Positions 55,417 to 64,000 of a stretch of 64,000 bases of DNA are shown piece by piece. Numbering within the stretch: the stretch's first letter is position 1; every line of letters starts with the position of its first letter. The translations under genes were made by a program, and so were the position numbers. The DNA comes from an uncultured Candidatus Puniceispirillum sp. GTDB taxonomy: Bacteria > Pseudomonadota > Alphaproteobacteria > Puniceispirillales > Puniceispirillaceae. Under the pieces are notes generated by a model. It was not told where the DNA came from, did not search any database, and saw only the letters and a program-made list of their open reading frames with translations. The stretch is taken from positions 124,001 through 188,000 of the forward strand of contig CAJJBY010000002.1 in the NCBI GenBank assembly GCA_905182545.1, written 5' to 3'.

Positions 55417-55839
55417 CTACGATGTGATTTCACATCCGGCAAAGAAATAGGCAATTTCGATGGCCGCATTTTCTGGGCTGTCTGAACCGTGAACCGAATT
55501 AGCCTCGATTGATTCGGCAAAATCCTTACGGATTGTCCCATCAGCCGCATCAGCAGGGTTTGTTGCGCCCATGACTTCACGATTAGCAAGAACAGCGTTT
55601 TCGCCTTCAAGCACCTGAACAACAACTGGACCAGATGTCATAAAGGCAACAAGGTCGTTGTAGAAAGGGCGTTCGGCGTGAACAGCATAAAAAGCTTCGG
55701 CTTCGCCTTGGGTTAATTGAATACGCTTTTGCGCAACGATGCGAAGACCAGCCGCTTCAAGACGGGCATTGATCTGGCCGGTCAAATTACGGCGGGTTGC
55801 ATCTGGTTTAATGATTGAGAAGGTTCTTTCGAGAGCCAT
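55417..55839 (-). CDS. ndk: Nucleoside diphosphate kinase
   Basis: 140 residues from the ATG at 55839, chosen for the AAGGA 8 bases upstream and the standard [18 protein letters not shown] start. Phospho-His in [20 protein letters not shown]. It moves phosphates between NTPs and NDPs. It is probably expressed on its own, with its terminator shared with ctaH. Confidence 0.97.
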   Translation of the reverse strand: MALERTFSIIKPDATRRNLTGQINARLEAAGLRIVAQKRIQLTQGEAEAFYAVHAERPFYNDLVAFMTSGPVVVQVLEGENAVLANREVMGATNPADAADGTIRKDFAESIEANSVHGSDSPENAAIEIAYFFAGCEITS

Positions 55840-55997
55840 TATGCATCCTTTGGTTTTACAGGGCATGGCTCATAGCCACGCCAATTTTCAGAGCTGGAAT
55901 CTACGCCGCCTTAATACGGCAAGCACCGGCCATAGCACAAGCCAAAAATCAGTTGCATGGCAGAAAGACCGCCAACCATAGGCAAACTGATCCGACT

Positions 55998-56450
55998 TTA
56001 GGCCATCTTGTCCCATCCGCCTTGGGCACTTTGGGAAAAATAGCCCAATTTACTGTCGGCAAGACCCTGCCATTCTTTCCATTGATCGCGCGCCTGTTGC
56101 AATTGCGCATCCGAGCGCCCGTCAAACAAATAGAAACTGCGGGCAATGCCATCCCATGTTGTTGGCACACTGCCATGAAGCAAGAACAAAAATTCCGCCT
56201 TTATCGGATTGGCAGCCATATCAGTGGAAATCCAGAGATTACAATGCTCAGTACCGTCGGCATCGTCCAGACCATGTGCAATCCATGATTCGGCATCATG
56301 GCTCCAAAGCGCGTCATCAAGGGCGCTTGCCGCTGGTATCGGACATAAGATTAAGGCTTTCTTTTTTGCCGCGAGCGTCTTTTTCAACAGCATCAAAAGC
56401 ACTGGCTCTAATCCGGCTTGACCTATTTGATAAAAATCAATCTGCTCCAT
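55998..56450 (-). CDS. holC: DNA polymerase III chi subunit
   Basis: A 150-residue clamp-loader accessory protein, recognised by QIDFYQIGQAGLEPVLLMLL and the LLHG...YLFDGRSDAQLQQAR segment. It pairs with psi and contacts single-stranded DNA-binding protein. It lies 11 bp downstream of pepA, a neighbourhood shared across proteobacteria. Confidence 0.88.
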   Translation of the reverse strand: MEQIDFYQIGQAGLEPVLLMLLKKTLAAKKKALILCPIPAASALDDALWSHDAESWIAHGLDDADGTEHCNLWISTDMAANPIKAEFLFLLHGSVPTTWDGIARSFYLFDGRSDAQLQQARDQWKEWQGLADSKLGYFSQSAQGGWDKMA

Positions 56451-56461
56451 AAGCTTTGTTT

Positions 56462-57945
56462 TTACCCGTCAGCCTCACCGGCCTGCTCTAGAATTGTGGC
56501 ACCCTGCCAATCATCAATTAACCGGTTTAGCAACCGCACCCCGTATCCAGTGCCACCTTTTGGCACGATGGCGGTTGCTGCGTCCGACCATGCCTTGCCA
56601 GCGATGTCAAGATGCGCCCATGGGGTTTTCTCGACAAATCTTGCCAAGAAGCAGGCGGCTGTGATCGCACCGCCATAAGGCCCACCAATATTTTTCATAT
56701 CGGCAATATGCGATTTCAGCATGCGGTCATAGGCTGGCCCCATTGGCATCTGCCAAAGTCCTTCGGTGGTGGCCTTGCCTGCGGCGACCAATTGTTTGGC
56801 CAGATCATCACTATTGGCAAACAGCCCACCATATTCCTTGCCAAGCGACCCGATGATTGCACCGGTCAATGTTGCCAGATTAACCATTGCCTCGGGTTTA
56901 AAGCGGTTTCGGTGTAATGCAGCGCATCAGCCAAAACCAACCGGCCTTCAGCATCTGTATTAATCACTTCAATGGTCTTGCCCGACATTGCGGTCACAAC
57001 ATCACCCGGACGCTGGGCGTTACCATCAGGCATATTTTCAACAAGACCAATGACGCCAACAACATTTTTTGCCAGTTTCCGGCCAGCAATAGCACACATC
57101 GCGCCGGTTACCGCGGCTGCGCCGCCCATATCCCATTTCATATCTTCCATGCCTTTGGCAGGCTTTATCGAAATACCGCCCGTATCAAAGGTGACGCCCT
57201 TTCCGACAAGGGCAAAGGGCGCTTCATCACCGCCCCCTTTCCAATTCATCACCACCATAAAGGAATCGCGCCGGCTACCCTGCCCAACCCCCAAAAGGGC
57301 ACCCATTCCCAGCTTTTCCATCGCAGCTTCATCAAGGATTTCGACCTCAAGCCCAAGCGCGCTAAGTGCCGAACAGCGTGACGCAAATTCAGCAGGAAAC
57401 AATTTATTGGCTGGTTCAAACACCAGATCACGCGCCAAAAACACACCATTAGCAAGCGCCTGTCGATCTTTGATTAATGCACTATCAGCATTCAATGCAT
57501 CACCACCAACAGCAAGCTGAATGCTGACATCATCTTTGCCTTTATCCGTGAAATAGCTGTCGAAATGATAGGACGCCAAATTTGCCCCAAAACAAATATC
57601 AGCCAGAACAGCATCATCCAACTTATGACCAGGAAGCCAGCCGCGCTTTGACGCGGTTCCATTCAGCGCCAAAAACAGCTTTCCACCTAAATTTTCTGCT
57701 TCGGTGCCCGCCGCCAGCTTGTCACCAGTTCCGATCAGCAAATAGCTGTTTTGATCAGCATAGATCGCCAAGCTTTTGCCAGATTTACCGGTAAATTGTG
57801 CCGTTGCCATCGCCGCAATCAGATAGGCGGCAACATCCTTTTCAAGATGCGGAATAATTTCCCCATTTTTGCCAATCAAACAAATCGTGGTGATATCGCC
57901 CTTTGGCGCGGTTTTTGCGAAGCTCAGCTGTAATTTAACAGGCAT
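56462..57945 (-). CDS. pepA: Leucyl aminopeptidase (one frameshift)
   Basis: 494 residues after repair. M17 aminopeptidase. N-terminal domain, then metal and catalytic residues in [29 protein letters not shown] and [14 protein letters not shown]. The first frame ends at 56866 in an improper tail, and [16 protein letters not shown] continues in another frame; one base near 56898-56903, at GGTTTAAAG, restores PEAMVNL. It is divergent from lptF and upstream of holC, as in other proteobacteria. Confidence 0.95.
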
Positions 57946-58093
57946 TGTTTTGTCGTCTCCAAACTATGGGTTTGTCTAGTTAGAACAGGCACCGGCCGTG
58001 ACTGTCAATCCGACCGATTTGGTCATGCTATAGGTTTTGCCATTATATGGCCAATTGTGCTATTGAAACCACTGGCAATGGATGGGGTCTTGT
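57946..58093. other. Divergent promoter region pepA/lptF
   Basis: 148 bp between divergent pepA and lptF. It should hold the promoters of both; no clear -35/-10 pair or palindrome was found. Confidence 0.4.
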
Positions 58094-59211
58094 ATGCAGT
58101 TTAATCTGTATATTTTCAATCAGCTTTTACGAACCACGCTGGCACTGACATCAGTGCTTGTAGGGATCATTTGGCTGTTTCAAACAATCCGCATTCTTGA
58201 ATTGGTGGTGAATCGCGGCGCGGCAGTTGGTGACTTCCTGATAATGTCGGTTGCATCCATGCCGCTATGGCTGATGATCGCCATCCCGATATCTGGATTT
58301 ATTGCCGTAAATTGGGTGTTTAGCCGCATTCTTGCCGATCGTGAATTACTGGTGATGCAATCGATTGGCCTTAGCCCCCTGCAGCTTGCCAAGGCGCCAA
58401 TCGCGCTTGGTATTTTGCTAACGACCTTTCTGGCGGTAAATACTGTCTACATTTTGCCAACATCTTTTGGCGTTTATAAAGATCTACAATTCAAATTGCG
58501 GAACAGCATTCCAACAATTCTGCTTCGCGACGGCGTGTTTATCGAGGTTGTTGATGACATGACCATGTTCATCGGGTCGCGTGATGACAATGATATCATG
58601 CGCGATCTGTTCATCCATGATGCCCGCATCGCCGACCGGATCATCACGATGACCGCGCAATCGGGCGAATTTATCGAACGTGATGGCAGCCCAACCCTGA
58701 TTTTGCAAAATGGCGAGCGGTCCGAGCGCAATGCCGAAGGCCAAAGCGGCGCTGTTTTACTGTTTGATACGCATTCAGTAACCATCACCCGCAACAGCAG
58801 CCAACAAACCGAACGCGCAACAATCGATATCAATGAAGACAGCATCAGCAATTTACTTATCACCAGACGCTGCCCATTCACCGCAATATTATCTTCAGCG
58901 GCATGCCGAAGGCCATTACCGCATTGCATCGCCGTGGCTAGGTCTCGGCCTAGCCCTATTGTCAGCCGCCATTATTTTACGCGGTCAGATCAGACGCGAT
59001 TTATGGACAAGGCGGGCAAGCCTGAATATCGGCGCTTGTGTTTTGGTGATTATCACCTGTGGTAGTATCGCGCGGCTGGGTAACAAATAATGCCAATCTT
59101 TGGCCCTTTATCCATCTGAGCGTGTTAGCTCCGATCGTCATTGCATTTTGGCTGCTTCGCCAACCGCGTGACACGATCGATGCAACAGCGCAAAAAGAGG
59201 CGCTGACATGA
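58094..59211 (+). CDS. lptF: LPS export permease LptF (two frameshifts)
   Basis: 371 residues after removing two extra bases. Inner-membrane permease of the LptB2FG transporter. N-terminal helices from ALTSVLVGIIWLFQTIRILE and a periplasmic beta-jellyroll domain through the middle, then C-terminal helices such as PWLGLGLALLSAAIIL and HLSVLAPIVIAFWLL. The raw frame breaks near 58857 (LLIT read instead of LLSPDAAHSPQYY) and again near 59065-59075 (ARLGNK-stop read instead of RGWVTNNANLWPF). The TGA at 59209-59211 overlaps lptG ATG. LptF is normally essential, so both changes are probably sequencing errors. Confidence 0.92.
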
Positions 59212-60314
59212 GCCAATTTGCGCCATTTGGAACCCTGTTTCGCTATTTTGCCTTGCTTTTTGTTGGCTGGATCACGCTTTGCCTTCTTGGCCTTGCCTCG
59301 ATTATCAGCCTGATTCAGACGGTCGAGCTTGTGCGCCGCGTAAGCGTTTTAACATCTTCCCCGCCCGATATTAATTTCCTCAAAATGGCGCTGTTAAACT
59401 TGCCAGCGGTCATTGAAATGATCTTGCCCTTTGCAATGTTGGCAGGGGCGATGCTGTGTTTTTCATCATGGAACCGCAGTAATGAATTTGTTGCTGTTCG
59501 TGGTTTCGGTCAATCGGTTTGGGCCGCTTTGGGGCCAGCGCTATTTTCAGCCTTTATCATCGGCATGCTTCTTGTCACCGTCATCAACCCAATTGGGGCA
59601 GTTACATCGAAACGCCATGAGGCTCAAATGGCCAAAATTTTTGGCGAATCAGACAGTAATTTTTCGGTCTCAACCAGTGGGATATGGCTTCGCGACACGC
59701 TGGAAAATGGAAAATTGATTATCCGCGGTGACGCCTTAAACGCCGAAACGGCAAGCATTATTAATCCGGTCATTTATCTCTATCATGACAGTATCCACAT
59801 GAAAGCGCTTTACAAAGCCAGCAGCATGCAATTGACCGATAAGGGCTGGATGCTAGATCGCGCGTCACGATGGCAGACAGATGGGCAAAAAACCGATCTT
59901 GGCAATTTGCTTTTGCCAACCGGACTTGACGCGCTTGATCTGCGACAATCCGGCCTTCGCCCCCAATCAATTTCGGTCTATCTGTTACCGGGCTTTATCG
60001 ACGCGCTTGAACGGGCGGGGATTCCGGCAAGCGAATATCGGTTTCACCTTTATAAAACATTATCAGTGCCCCTATTGATGATTGGCATTGCCATGCTTGC
60101 AGCGCGCGTGACCTTGACCAATGTCTCACGCGGACGTCGAAGCCGGTTGTTTTTACGCGGCGCGTTCCTGGCAATTGTGATTTTCATCTTTAGCTATTTC
60201 ATGCAAATTCTGGGATCATCCTTACAAGTGCCAATGTCGGTTGCCGCCTGGACACCGGCAATTGCCATCTCTTTGGTTGGTGCCATTATCCTTGCCCGAA
60301 CCGATGAAAGCTGA
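59208..60314 (+). CDS. lptG: LPS export permease LptG
   Basis: A 368-residue partner of LptF, 6 membrane helices around a periplasmic beta-jellyroll. N-terminal helix LFVGWITLCLLGLASIISLIQ; coupling-region helix EMILPFAMLAGAML; later DNPEVY-like IINPVIYLY and C-terminal LGSSLQVPM. It overlaps lptF by 4 bp and is not frameshifted. The export system extracts LPS from the inner membrane using LptB. Confidence 0.94.
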   Translation: MSQFAPFGTLFRYFALLFVGWITLCLLGLASIISLIQTVELVRRVSVLTSSPPDINFLKMALLNLPAVIEMILPFAMLAGAMLCFSSWNRSNEFVAVRGFGQSVWAALGPALFSAFIIGMLLVTVINPIGAVTSKRHEAQMAKIFGESDSNFSVSTSGIWLRDTLENGKLIIRGDALNAETASIINPVIYLYHDSIHMKALYKASSMQLTDKGWMLDRASRWQTDGQKTDLGNLLLPTGLDALDLRQSGLRPQSISVYLLPGFIDALERAGIPASEYRFHLYKTLSVPLLMIGIAMLAARVTLTNVSRGRRSRLFLRGAFLAIVIFIFSYFMQILGSSLQVPMSVAAWTPAIAISLVGAIILARTDES

Positions 60315-60394
60315 TTTATAGTGATAGACATTGATGCGATCCGGCGAGCTAGCCCGCCCCCCTCATCTGTAACGTCTTGGACAAATTTGAAACC

Positions 60395-61669
60395 ATGATT
60401 GCGATGCTGAAAAAAACAAGCCTGTTGTCTGCCTTTTGCTTGCTATTCTTGCTTGGCAGCGGCCTGTCGCAGGCCAATGCCGCGCTGGAAATTGTTGCCA
60501 AGGTAAATGGCAAGGCCATTACCAATTATCAGGTTGACCAGCGCGCCACCTTTTTGCGCATGGTCACGAATTTGGAAGATACCGCGGAAAACCGCGCCCA
60601 GATCAAACAAGATGCAACCCAGATGCTGATTGACGAAATCTTGAAACTGGATGCCGCCACGGCGCTTGACCCAACCCTTGCCCAAAGAAGCCGTGAAACC
60701 GCCCGCAAGCTGGTTGATGAGAATTTTGCGACCAATGGCAAGACCGGTTCACAAAGCCTGCGCGAACAGGGCATTGATAGCAGCAATATCCAGCAGAAAT
60801 TCATAACCGATATTGTGTGGGGCGAGGTCATTCGGTTCAAATTTCAAACCAAATTTGCCGAAATGGACACGATTGTAGATAAGGTGCTTCGCCGTATCGA
60901 AGCCAACGCAAGACAACCACAAGTCAAGCTAAGCGAAATCATTCTTCTTCCCGAACCAAATCGTCCGCTTGACCGCACCCTTGTTCTGGCCAATGAAATT
61001 ATCAAAGCGGTGAATAACGGCGCTAACTTCAATGCCATTGCCAAACAATATTCCGCATCAGGAACCGCCGCAAATGGCGGCCAGCTTGGCTGGGTTATGC
61101 TTGATCAATTGCCTGATGATATCCAAGGCCAGATAAAAATGACCAAGATTGGCGCGGTCAGCGCACCGCTTCAACGAGACGGGCTGATTATTTTGGTTCG
61201 CAATGAAGGCCGCCGTCAGGACGGCGTTGCCGACCCGAGTCAGGATATGATCACCCTTGCACGGGCGGTTTATCAACTTGCCAAGGACGCCAGCAATGCC
61301 GACAAGCTGGAAGCCGCAGCAAAGCTTGAGCGTGACACCGCATCAATCAATAGCTGTGACGGTCTTGTGGCGCTGAATCAAAGCTATAATTCAGGCATTC
61401 AAAGTTTGATTGAAAATATCAATCTTGGCTCTTTCAACCGCCCCTTGCAGGCTTTGGTCAATGATCTGAAAGCCGGCGTTCCAAGCAAGCCTCTGTCATT
61501 CACCGAAGGCATCAGTGTTTTCATGCTGTGCGATCGCATATCACCAAAGATCACCCTGCCGTCGCGTGACGAGGTATTGCGGGTTGAATTTGACAAGATT
61601 TTTGGGTCGCTTGCCGAACGCTATCTGCTGCGGCTGCGCCGTTCAGCGATTATTGAAACCAATTCATAA
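60395..61669 (+). CDS. surA: SurA-like periplasmic chaperone/peptidyl-prolyl isomerase
   Basis: About 424 residues from ATG at 60395, with a signal peptide (LSAFCLLFLLGSGLSQANA-AL). N-terminal SurA domain with VAKVNGKAITNYQVDQRA, and a parvulin PPIase domain with VKLSEIILLPEPNRPL, then YSASGTAANGGQLGWVMLDQLP. Outer-membrane-protein folding factor. The parvulin copy is single as far as visible (E. coli has two). An upstream TTG at 60377 is an alternative start. pdxA starts 4 bp after the stop, as in many proteobacteria. Confidence 0.9.
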   Translation: MIAMLKKTSLLSAFCLLFLLGSGLSQANAALEIVAKVNGKAITNYQVDQRATFLRMVTNLEDTAENRAQIKQDATQMLIDEILKLDAATALDPTLAQRSRETARKLVDENFATNGKTGSQSLREQGIDSSNIQQKFITDIVWGEVIRFKFQTKFAEMDTIVDKVLRRIEANARQPQVKLSEIILLPEPNRPLDRTLVLANEIIKAVNNGANFNAIAKQYSASGTAANGGQLGWVMLDQLPDDIQGQIKMTKIGAVSAPLQRDGLIILVRNEGRRQDGVADPSQDMITLARAVYQLAKDASNADKLEAAAKLERDTASINSCDGLVALNQSYNSGIQSLIENINLGSFNRPLQALVNDLKAGVPSKPLSFTEGISVFMLCDRISPKITLPSRDEVLRVEFDKIFGSLAERYLLRLRRSAIIETNS

Positions 61670-61673
61670 TCCA

Positions 61674-62675
61674 ATGACAAACCGCCCTTTGCTCATCACC
61701 CCCGGCGAACCTGCAGGTATCGGGTCTGAGATTGCGCTTAAGGCATGGCAAAGCGGGATCAGCGATATTTGCCTGATCGAGCAGCCAGCGCAAATCGCGC
61801 AAATGGCAGCGTCACTTGGCATCACCGCCAAGATTCGAGAAATTGACCATCCAGCGTCTTTTGACAGCACCAGCCAAGACCTGCATGTCATCCCCATTTC
61901 ATGGAAAACAACACCGGTTGCTGGCGCCACTGATCCGGCTAATGCGCCGCAGGTGATCGATGCCATCCGGCAAGCCACGCTTTGGAGCCAATCAGGAACC
62001 GCCGCAGGGATCGTGACCAACCCCATCCAGAAATCAAGCCTTTATGATGCTGGCTTTGCCTATCCTGGCCATACTGAATTTCTTGCCAGCCTGTCAAAAC
62101 CTGTTGCTGGTGCACCGCTTATGATGCTTGCTTGTGATGAATTGCGGGTTGTGCCTGCGACCATCCATATCGCCCTAAACAAGGTTCCTGCCGCCATTTC
62201 AACAGCGTTGATTATCGAAAAATGTCAGCTTCTTCATGGCTGTCTAAAGGCCAATTTCGGCATTGATAACCCGCATATTGCGGTTTGTGGTCTCAACCCG
62301 CATGCTGGTGAAAACGGCAATATGGGGGATGAAGACACCCAAATTATCCTACCCGCAATTACCAAGCTTCAGGCTGCGGGAGTTAAAGCAACAGGGCCGC
62401 ATCCAGCCGATACTTTATTTCACAGCGAGGCGCGCAAAACCTATGATGCGGTTTTGGGCATGTATCATGACCAAGTTCTTATTCCGCTGAAAACAATTGA
62501 TTTTTTTGGTGGGGTTAATGTGACTCTTGGCCTTGATTTCATCCGAACATCGCCAGATCACGGCACCGGACTTGATATTGCTGGCCGCGGCATTGCCCGT
62601 GCTGACAGCCTGATCGCGGCAATCAAAATGGCGCGCAATTTCGCGGATAACAGCCAGAACCAGAAGGCGGATTAA
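61674..62675 (+). CDS. pdxA: 4-hydroxythreonine-4-phosphate dehydrogenase
   Basis: 333 residues from ATG at 61674. NAD-dependent step of pyridoxal 5'-phosphate synthesis. ITPGEPAGIGSEIALKAW; metal-binding GHTEFLASL; HIALNKVPAAIS; HNPHAGENG-like LNPHAGENGNMGDED; and GTGLDIAGRGIAR at the C-terminal end. It stands between surA and rsmA, the standard order. Confidence 0.95.
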   Translation: MTNRPLLITPGEPAGIGSEIALKAWQSGISDICLIEQPAQIAQMAASLGITAKIREIDHPASFDSTSQDLHVIPISWKTTPVAGATDPANAPQVIDAIRQATLWSQSGTAAGIVTNPIQKSSLYDAGFAYPGHTEFLASLSKPVAGAPLMMLACDELRVVPATIHIALNKVPAAISTALIIEKCQLLHGCLKANFGIDNPHIAVCGLNPHAGENGNMGDEDTQIILPAITKLQAAGVKATGPHPADTLFHSEARKTYDAVLGMYHDQVLIPLKTIDFFGGVNVTLGLDFIRTSPDHGTGLDIAGRGIARADSLIAAIKMARNFADNSQNQKAD

Positions 62676-62732
62676 TGCCCGATTGCCCCCGCCAAAAGAT
62701 GATCCGGAAAAATGGGTCAATGATTGGTATGA

Positions 62733-63593
62733 ATGACTGATAAGCAACAGATGATCGAGCGTATCGAGGCTTTGCAGCCCTTGCGCCAGCTTGTCGACTC
62801 AATGGATATGCGCGCACGGAAATCACTTGGGCAGAATTTCCTGTTTGACCTGAATCTCACCCGCAGAATTGCGCGTTCGGCTGGCACTTTATCAGGAACA
62901 ACGATCGAGATTGGCCCGGGTCCGGGGGGATTAACCCGCGCCCTTCTTCTTGAAGGTGCTGATCACGTGATCGCCATTGAAAAAGATCGCCGCGCCGCCG
63001 ACGTTCTTGCCGGATTGACCAGCGCCGCCGGTTCACGTCTTAGCCTGATCGAAGCTGATGCCATGACCAGTGCGATCTGGGAGATGGGCGACGCACCACG
63101 GCGAATCATTGCTAATTTGCCATATAATATCGCCACAACATTGCTGATAAGCTGGCTTGGCCATGCCAACGCCTTTGCGTCAATGACCTTGATGTTTCAG
63201 CGCGAAGTGGCCGAACGCATCACCGCCAAGCCCGGCGACACCGCCTATGGACGGCTTAGCGTTCTAACTGGCTGGCTTGCCGATAGCGAGATCTTGTTTG
63301 ACGTGCCAGCATCGGCCTTTGTGCCAGCGCCAAAAATCACTTCATCAATTGTACAGATCGTCCCGCTGGACGCGCCACGCTATCCCTGCAGCCAAAAAGC
63401 GCTTGAAGATATCACCCGCATTGCCTTTGGTCAGCGCCGCAAGATGCTGCGAAGCTCGCTGAAAAAAATTGGGGGTGAAACGCTGTTGAATGCCGCTGGC
63501 ATTGATCCAGAAAAACGACCACAAGACATTGATATAGAGTCATTTTGTAAGCTGGCACTGCTAGCCGAAGCGGCCGCAAAACAAACCGCCTAA
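62733..63593 (+). CDS. rsmA: 16S rRNA A1518/A1519 dimethyltransferase
   Basis: A 286-residue SAM-dependent enzyme (KsgA) modifying adenines 1518 and 1519 in 16S rRNA. KSLGQNFLFDLNLTRRI; SAM loop IEIGPGPGGLTRALL; catalytic NLPYN; and the C-terminal helices ending RKMLRSSLKK. Its TAA overlaps the gmk stop on the other strand. Confidence 0.96.
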   Translation: MTDKQQMIERIEALQPLRQLVDSMDMRARKSLGQNFLFDLNLTRRIARSAGTLSGTTIEIGPGPGGLTRALLLEGADHVIAIEKDRRAADVLAGLTSAAGSRLSLIEADAMTSAIWEMGDAPRRIIANLPYNIATTLLISWLGHANAFASMTLMFQREVAERITAKPGDTAYGRLSVLTGWLADSEILFDVPASAFVPAPKITSSIVQIVPLDAPRYPCSQKALEDITRIAFGQRRKMLRSSLKKIGGETLLNAAGIDPEKRPQDIDIESFCKLALLAEAAAKQTA

Positions 63594-64000
63594 TAGCCAG
63601 CGCGAAGCCGTTTTACAAAATCGGTTAGGCCAATCTGCCTATCAAGGCGAAGCCGTTCAGCCTGCAAAATTGCCCGAACCTCTTTGACGGCCTGATTAAG
63701 ATCAGCATTGACCAAGATATAATCATATTCGCGATAATGGCTGATTTCATCCGAAGCTTTGGCCATTCGCGAAGCAACAACATCAGCACTATCTTGGGCG
63801 CGGCTTAACAACCGTTTTTCCAGATCGCGCGTCGACGGCGGCAGAATAAATACTGACACCAGATCTTCGCGGCTTGCATCGGCAAGCTGCTGGGTGCCTT
63901 GCCAATCAATATCAAACAGCACATCGCGCCCCTCTCCAAGCGCAGTCATCACCGGCGCTGCAGGCGTGCCATAATAATGATCAAATACCTTTGCATATTC
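63590..64000 (-). CDS. gmk: Guanylate kinase, partial (5' end outside window)
   Basis: Frame open to the right edge; 136 residues are present. EYAKVFDHYYGTPAAP is the GMP-binding region (YGT), DVLFDIDWQGTQQL carries the second acidic motif, VFILPPSTRDLEKRL the LID region, and DYILVNADL the C-terminal core. The P-loop N-terminus lies beyond 64000. It is convergent with rsmA, and their stop codons overlap. Confidence 0.95.
   Translation of the reverse strand, partial: EYAKVFDHYYGTPAAPVMTALGEGRDVLFDIDWQGTQQLADASREDLVSVFILPPSTRDLEKRLLSRAQDSADVVASRMAKASDEISHYREYDYILVNADLNQAVKEVRAILQAERLRLDRQIGLTDFVKRLRAGY

Noticed and set aside
1-64000. Mobile element, prophage, CRISPR array or rRNA operon
   Set aside because: No transposase, integrase, array of spaced direct repeats or rRNA-like stretch was seen; the tRNA-Ser has no integrase or repeated 3' end near it.

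Overview
The window reads as chromosomal DNA of a marine-type alphaproteobacterium. The supporting signs are fused NuoE-NuoF formate dehydrogenase architecture, an HdaA-type DnaA regulator, EipB (DUF1849), the small aa3-oxidase subunit IV, a GatCAB operon, and a pyrB operon whose second dihydroorotase lacks its HxH. The mix of housekeeping blocks with CoA-transferase, oxalate and C4-acid-sugar genes would fit SAR116-like bacteria, but that placement is inference. The window begins exactly at GGATCC, so it may be a clone or contig end. No phage, insertion sequence, CRISPR array or rRNA was found; one tRNA-Ser(GCT) is present.

Layout: (1) 2-4363: 3' end of a tungstate-binding protein gene (tupA), a Tat-exported multicopper oxidase, a FAH-family hydrolase and an unrecognised P-loop protein. 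(2) 4385-12810, minus strand: an apparent oxalate locus in the order gntR, oxc, frc, a stand-alone formyltransferase of the 10-formyl-THF dehydrogenase type, an internally deleted fhs remnant, tctC, tctB, tctA, and a UUCG-loop terminator. (3) 13168-15326: sucCD, divergent from gntR. (4) 15397-22503: a ketopantoate-reductase-like gene, a two-gene NAD-linked formate dehydrogenase and a quinone oxidoreductase, all in a stretch full of frameshifts except the first. (5) 22563-28293: otnC/otnK, GST, an Ldh2-family dehydrogenase, an IPMDH/IDH-type dehydrogenase and gph, suggesting C4 acid-sugar or hydroxy-acid use. (6) 28569-33226: CoA transferase III, crotonase, FAD-linked hydroxy-acid oxidase, fpr and an overlooked small ORF. 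(7) 33652-64000: housekeeping genes: tRNA-Ser, lysR, gatBAC, ruvX, pyrB-pyrC', plsY, dprA, topA, rnr, rpmG, a ROK pseudokinase candidate, eipB, rnd, hdaA, a DUF2066 gene, purMN, ctaH, ndk, holC, pepA, lptFG, surA, pdxA, rsmA and partial gmk.

How it works together: oxalate entering the cell, perhaps through TctABC, would be activated by Frc and decarboxylated by Oxc to formyl-CoA. The formyl group or formate would then go to the folate pool (formyltransferase protein, formerly Fhs) or be oxidised by the formate dehydrogenase. The tungstate-uptake gene at the left edge fits a W/Mo formate dehydrogenase.

Sequence quality matters here. More than twenty single-base indels break otherwise conserved genes, including essential ones (lptF, sucC, the topA tail), several of them next to A runs and the densest cluster at 16.7-22.5 kb. 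Most look like sequencing errors, so broken genes are given as reconstructed full-length spans. The fhs remnant is different: it is a real or assembly-level loss of about 1.5 kb.
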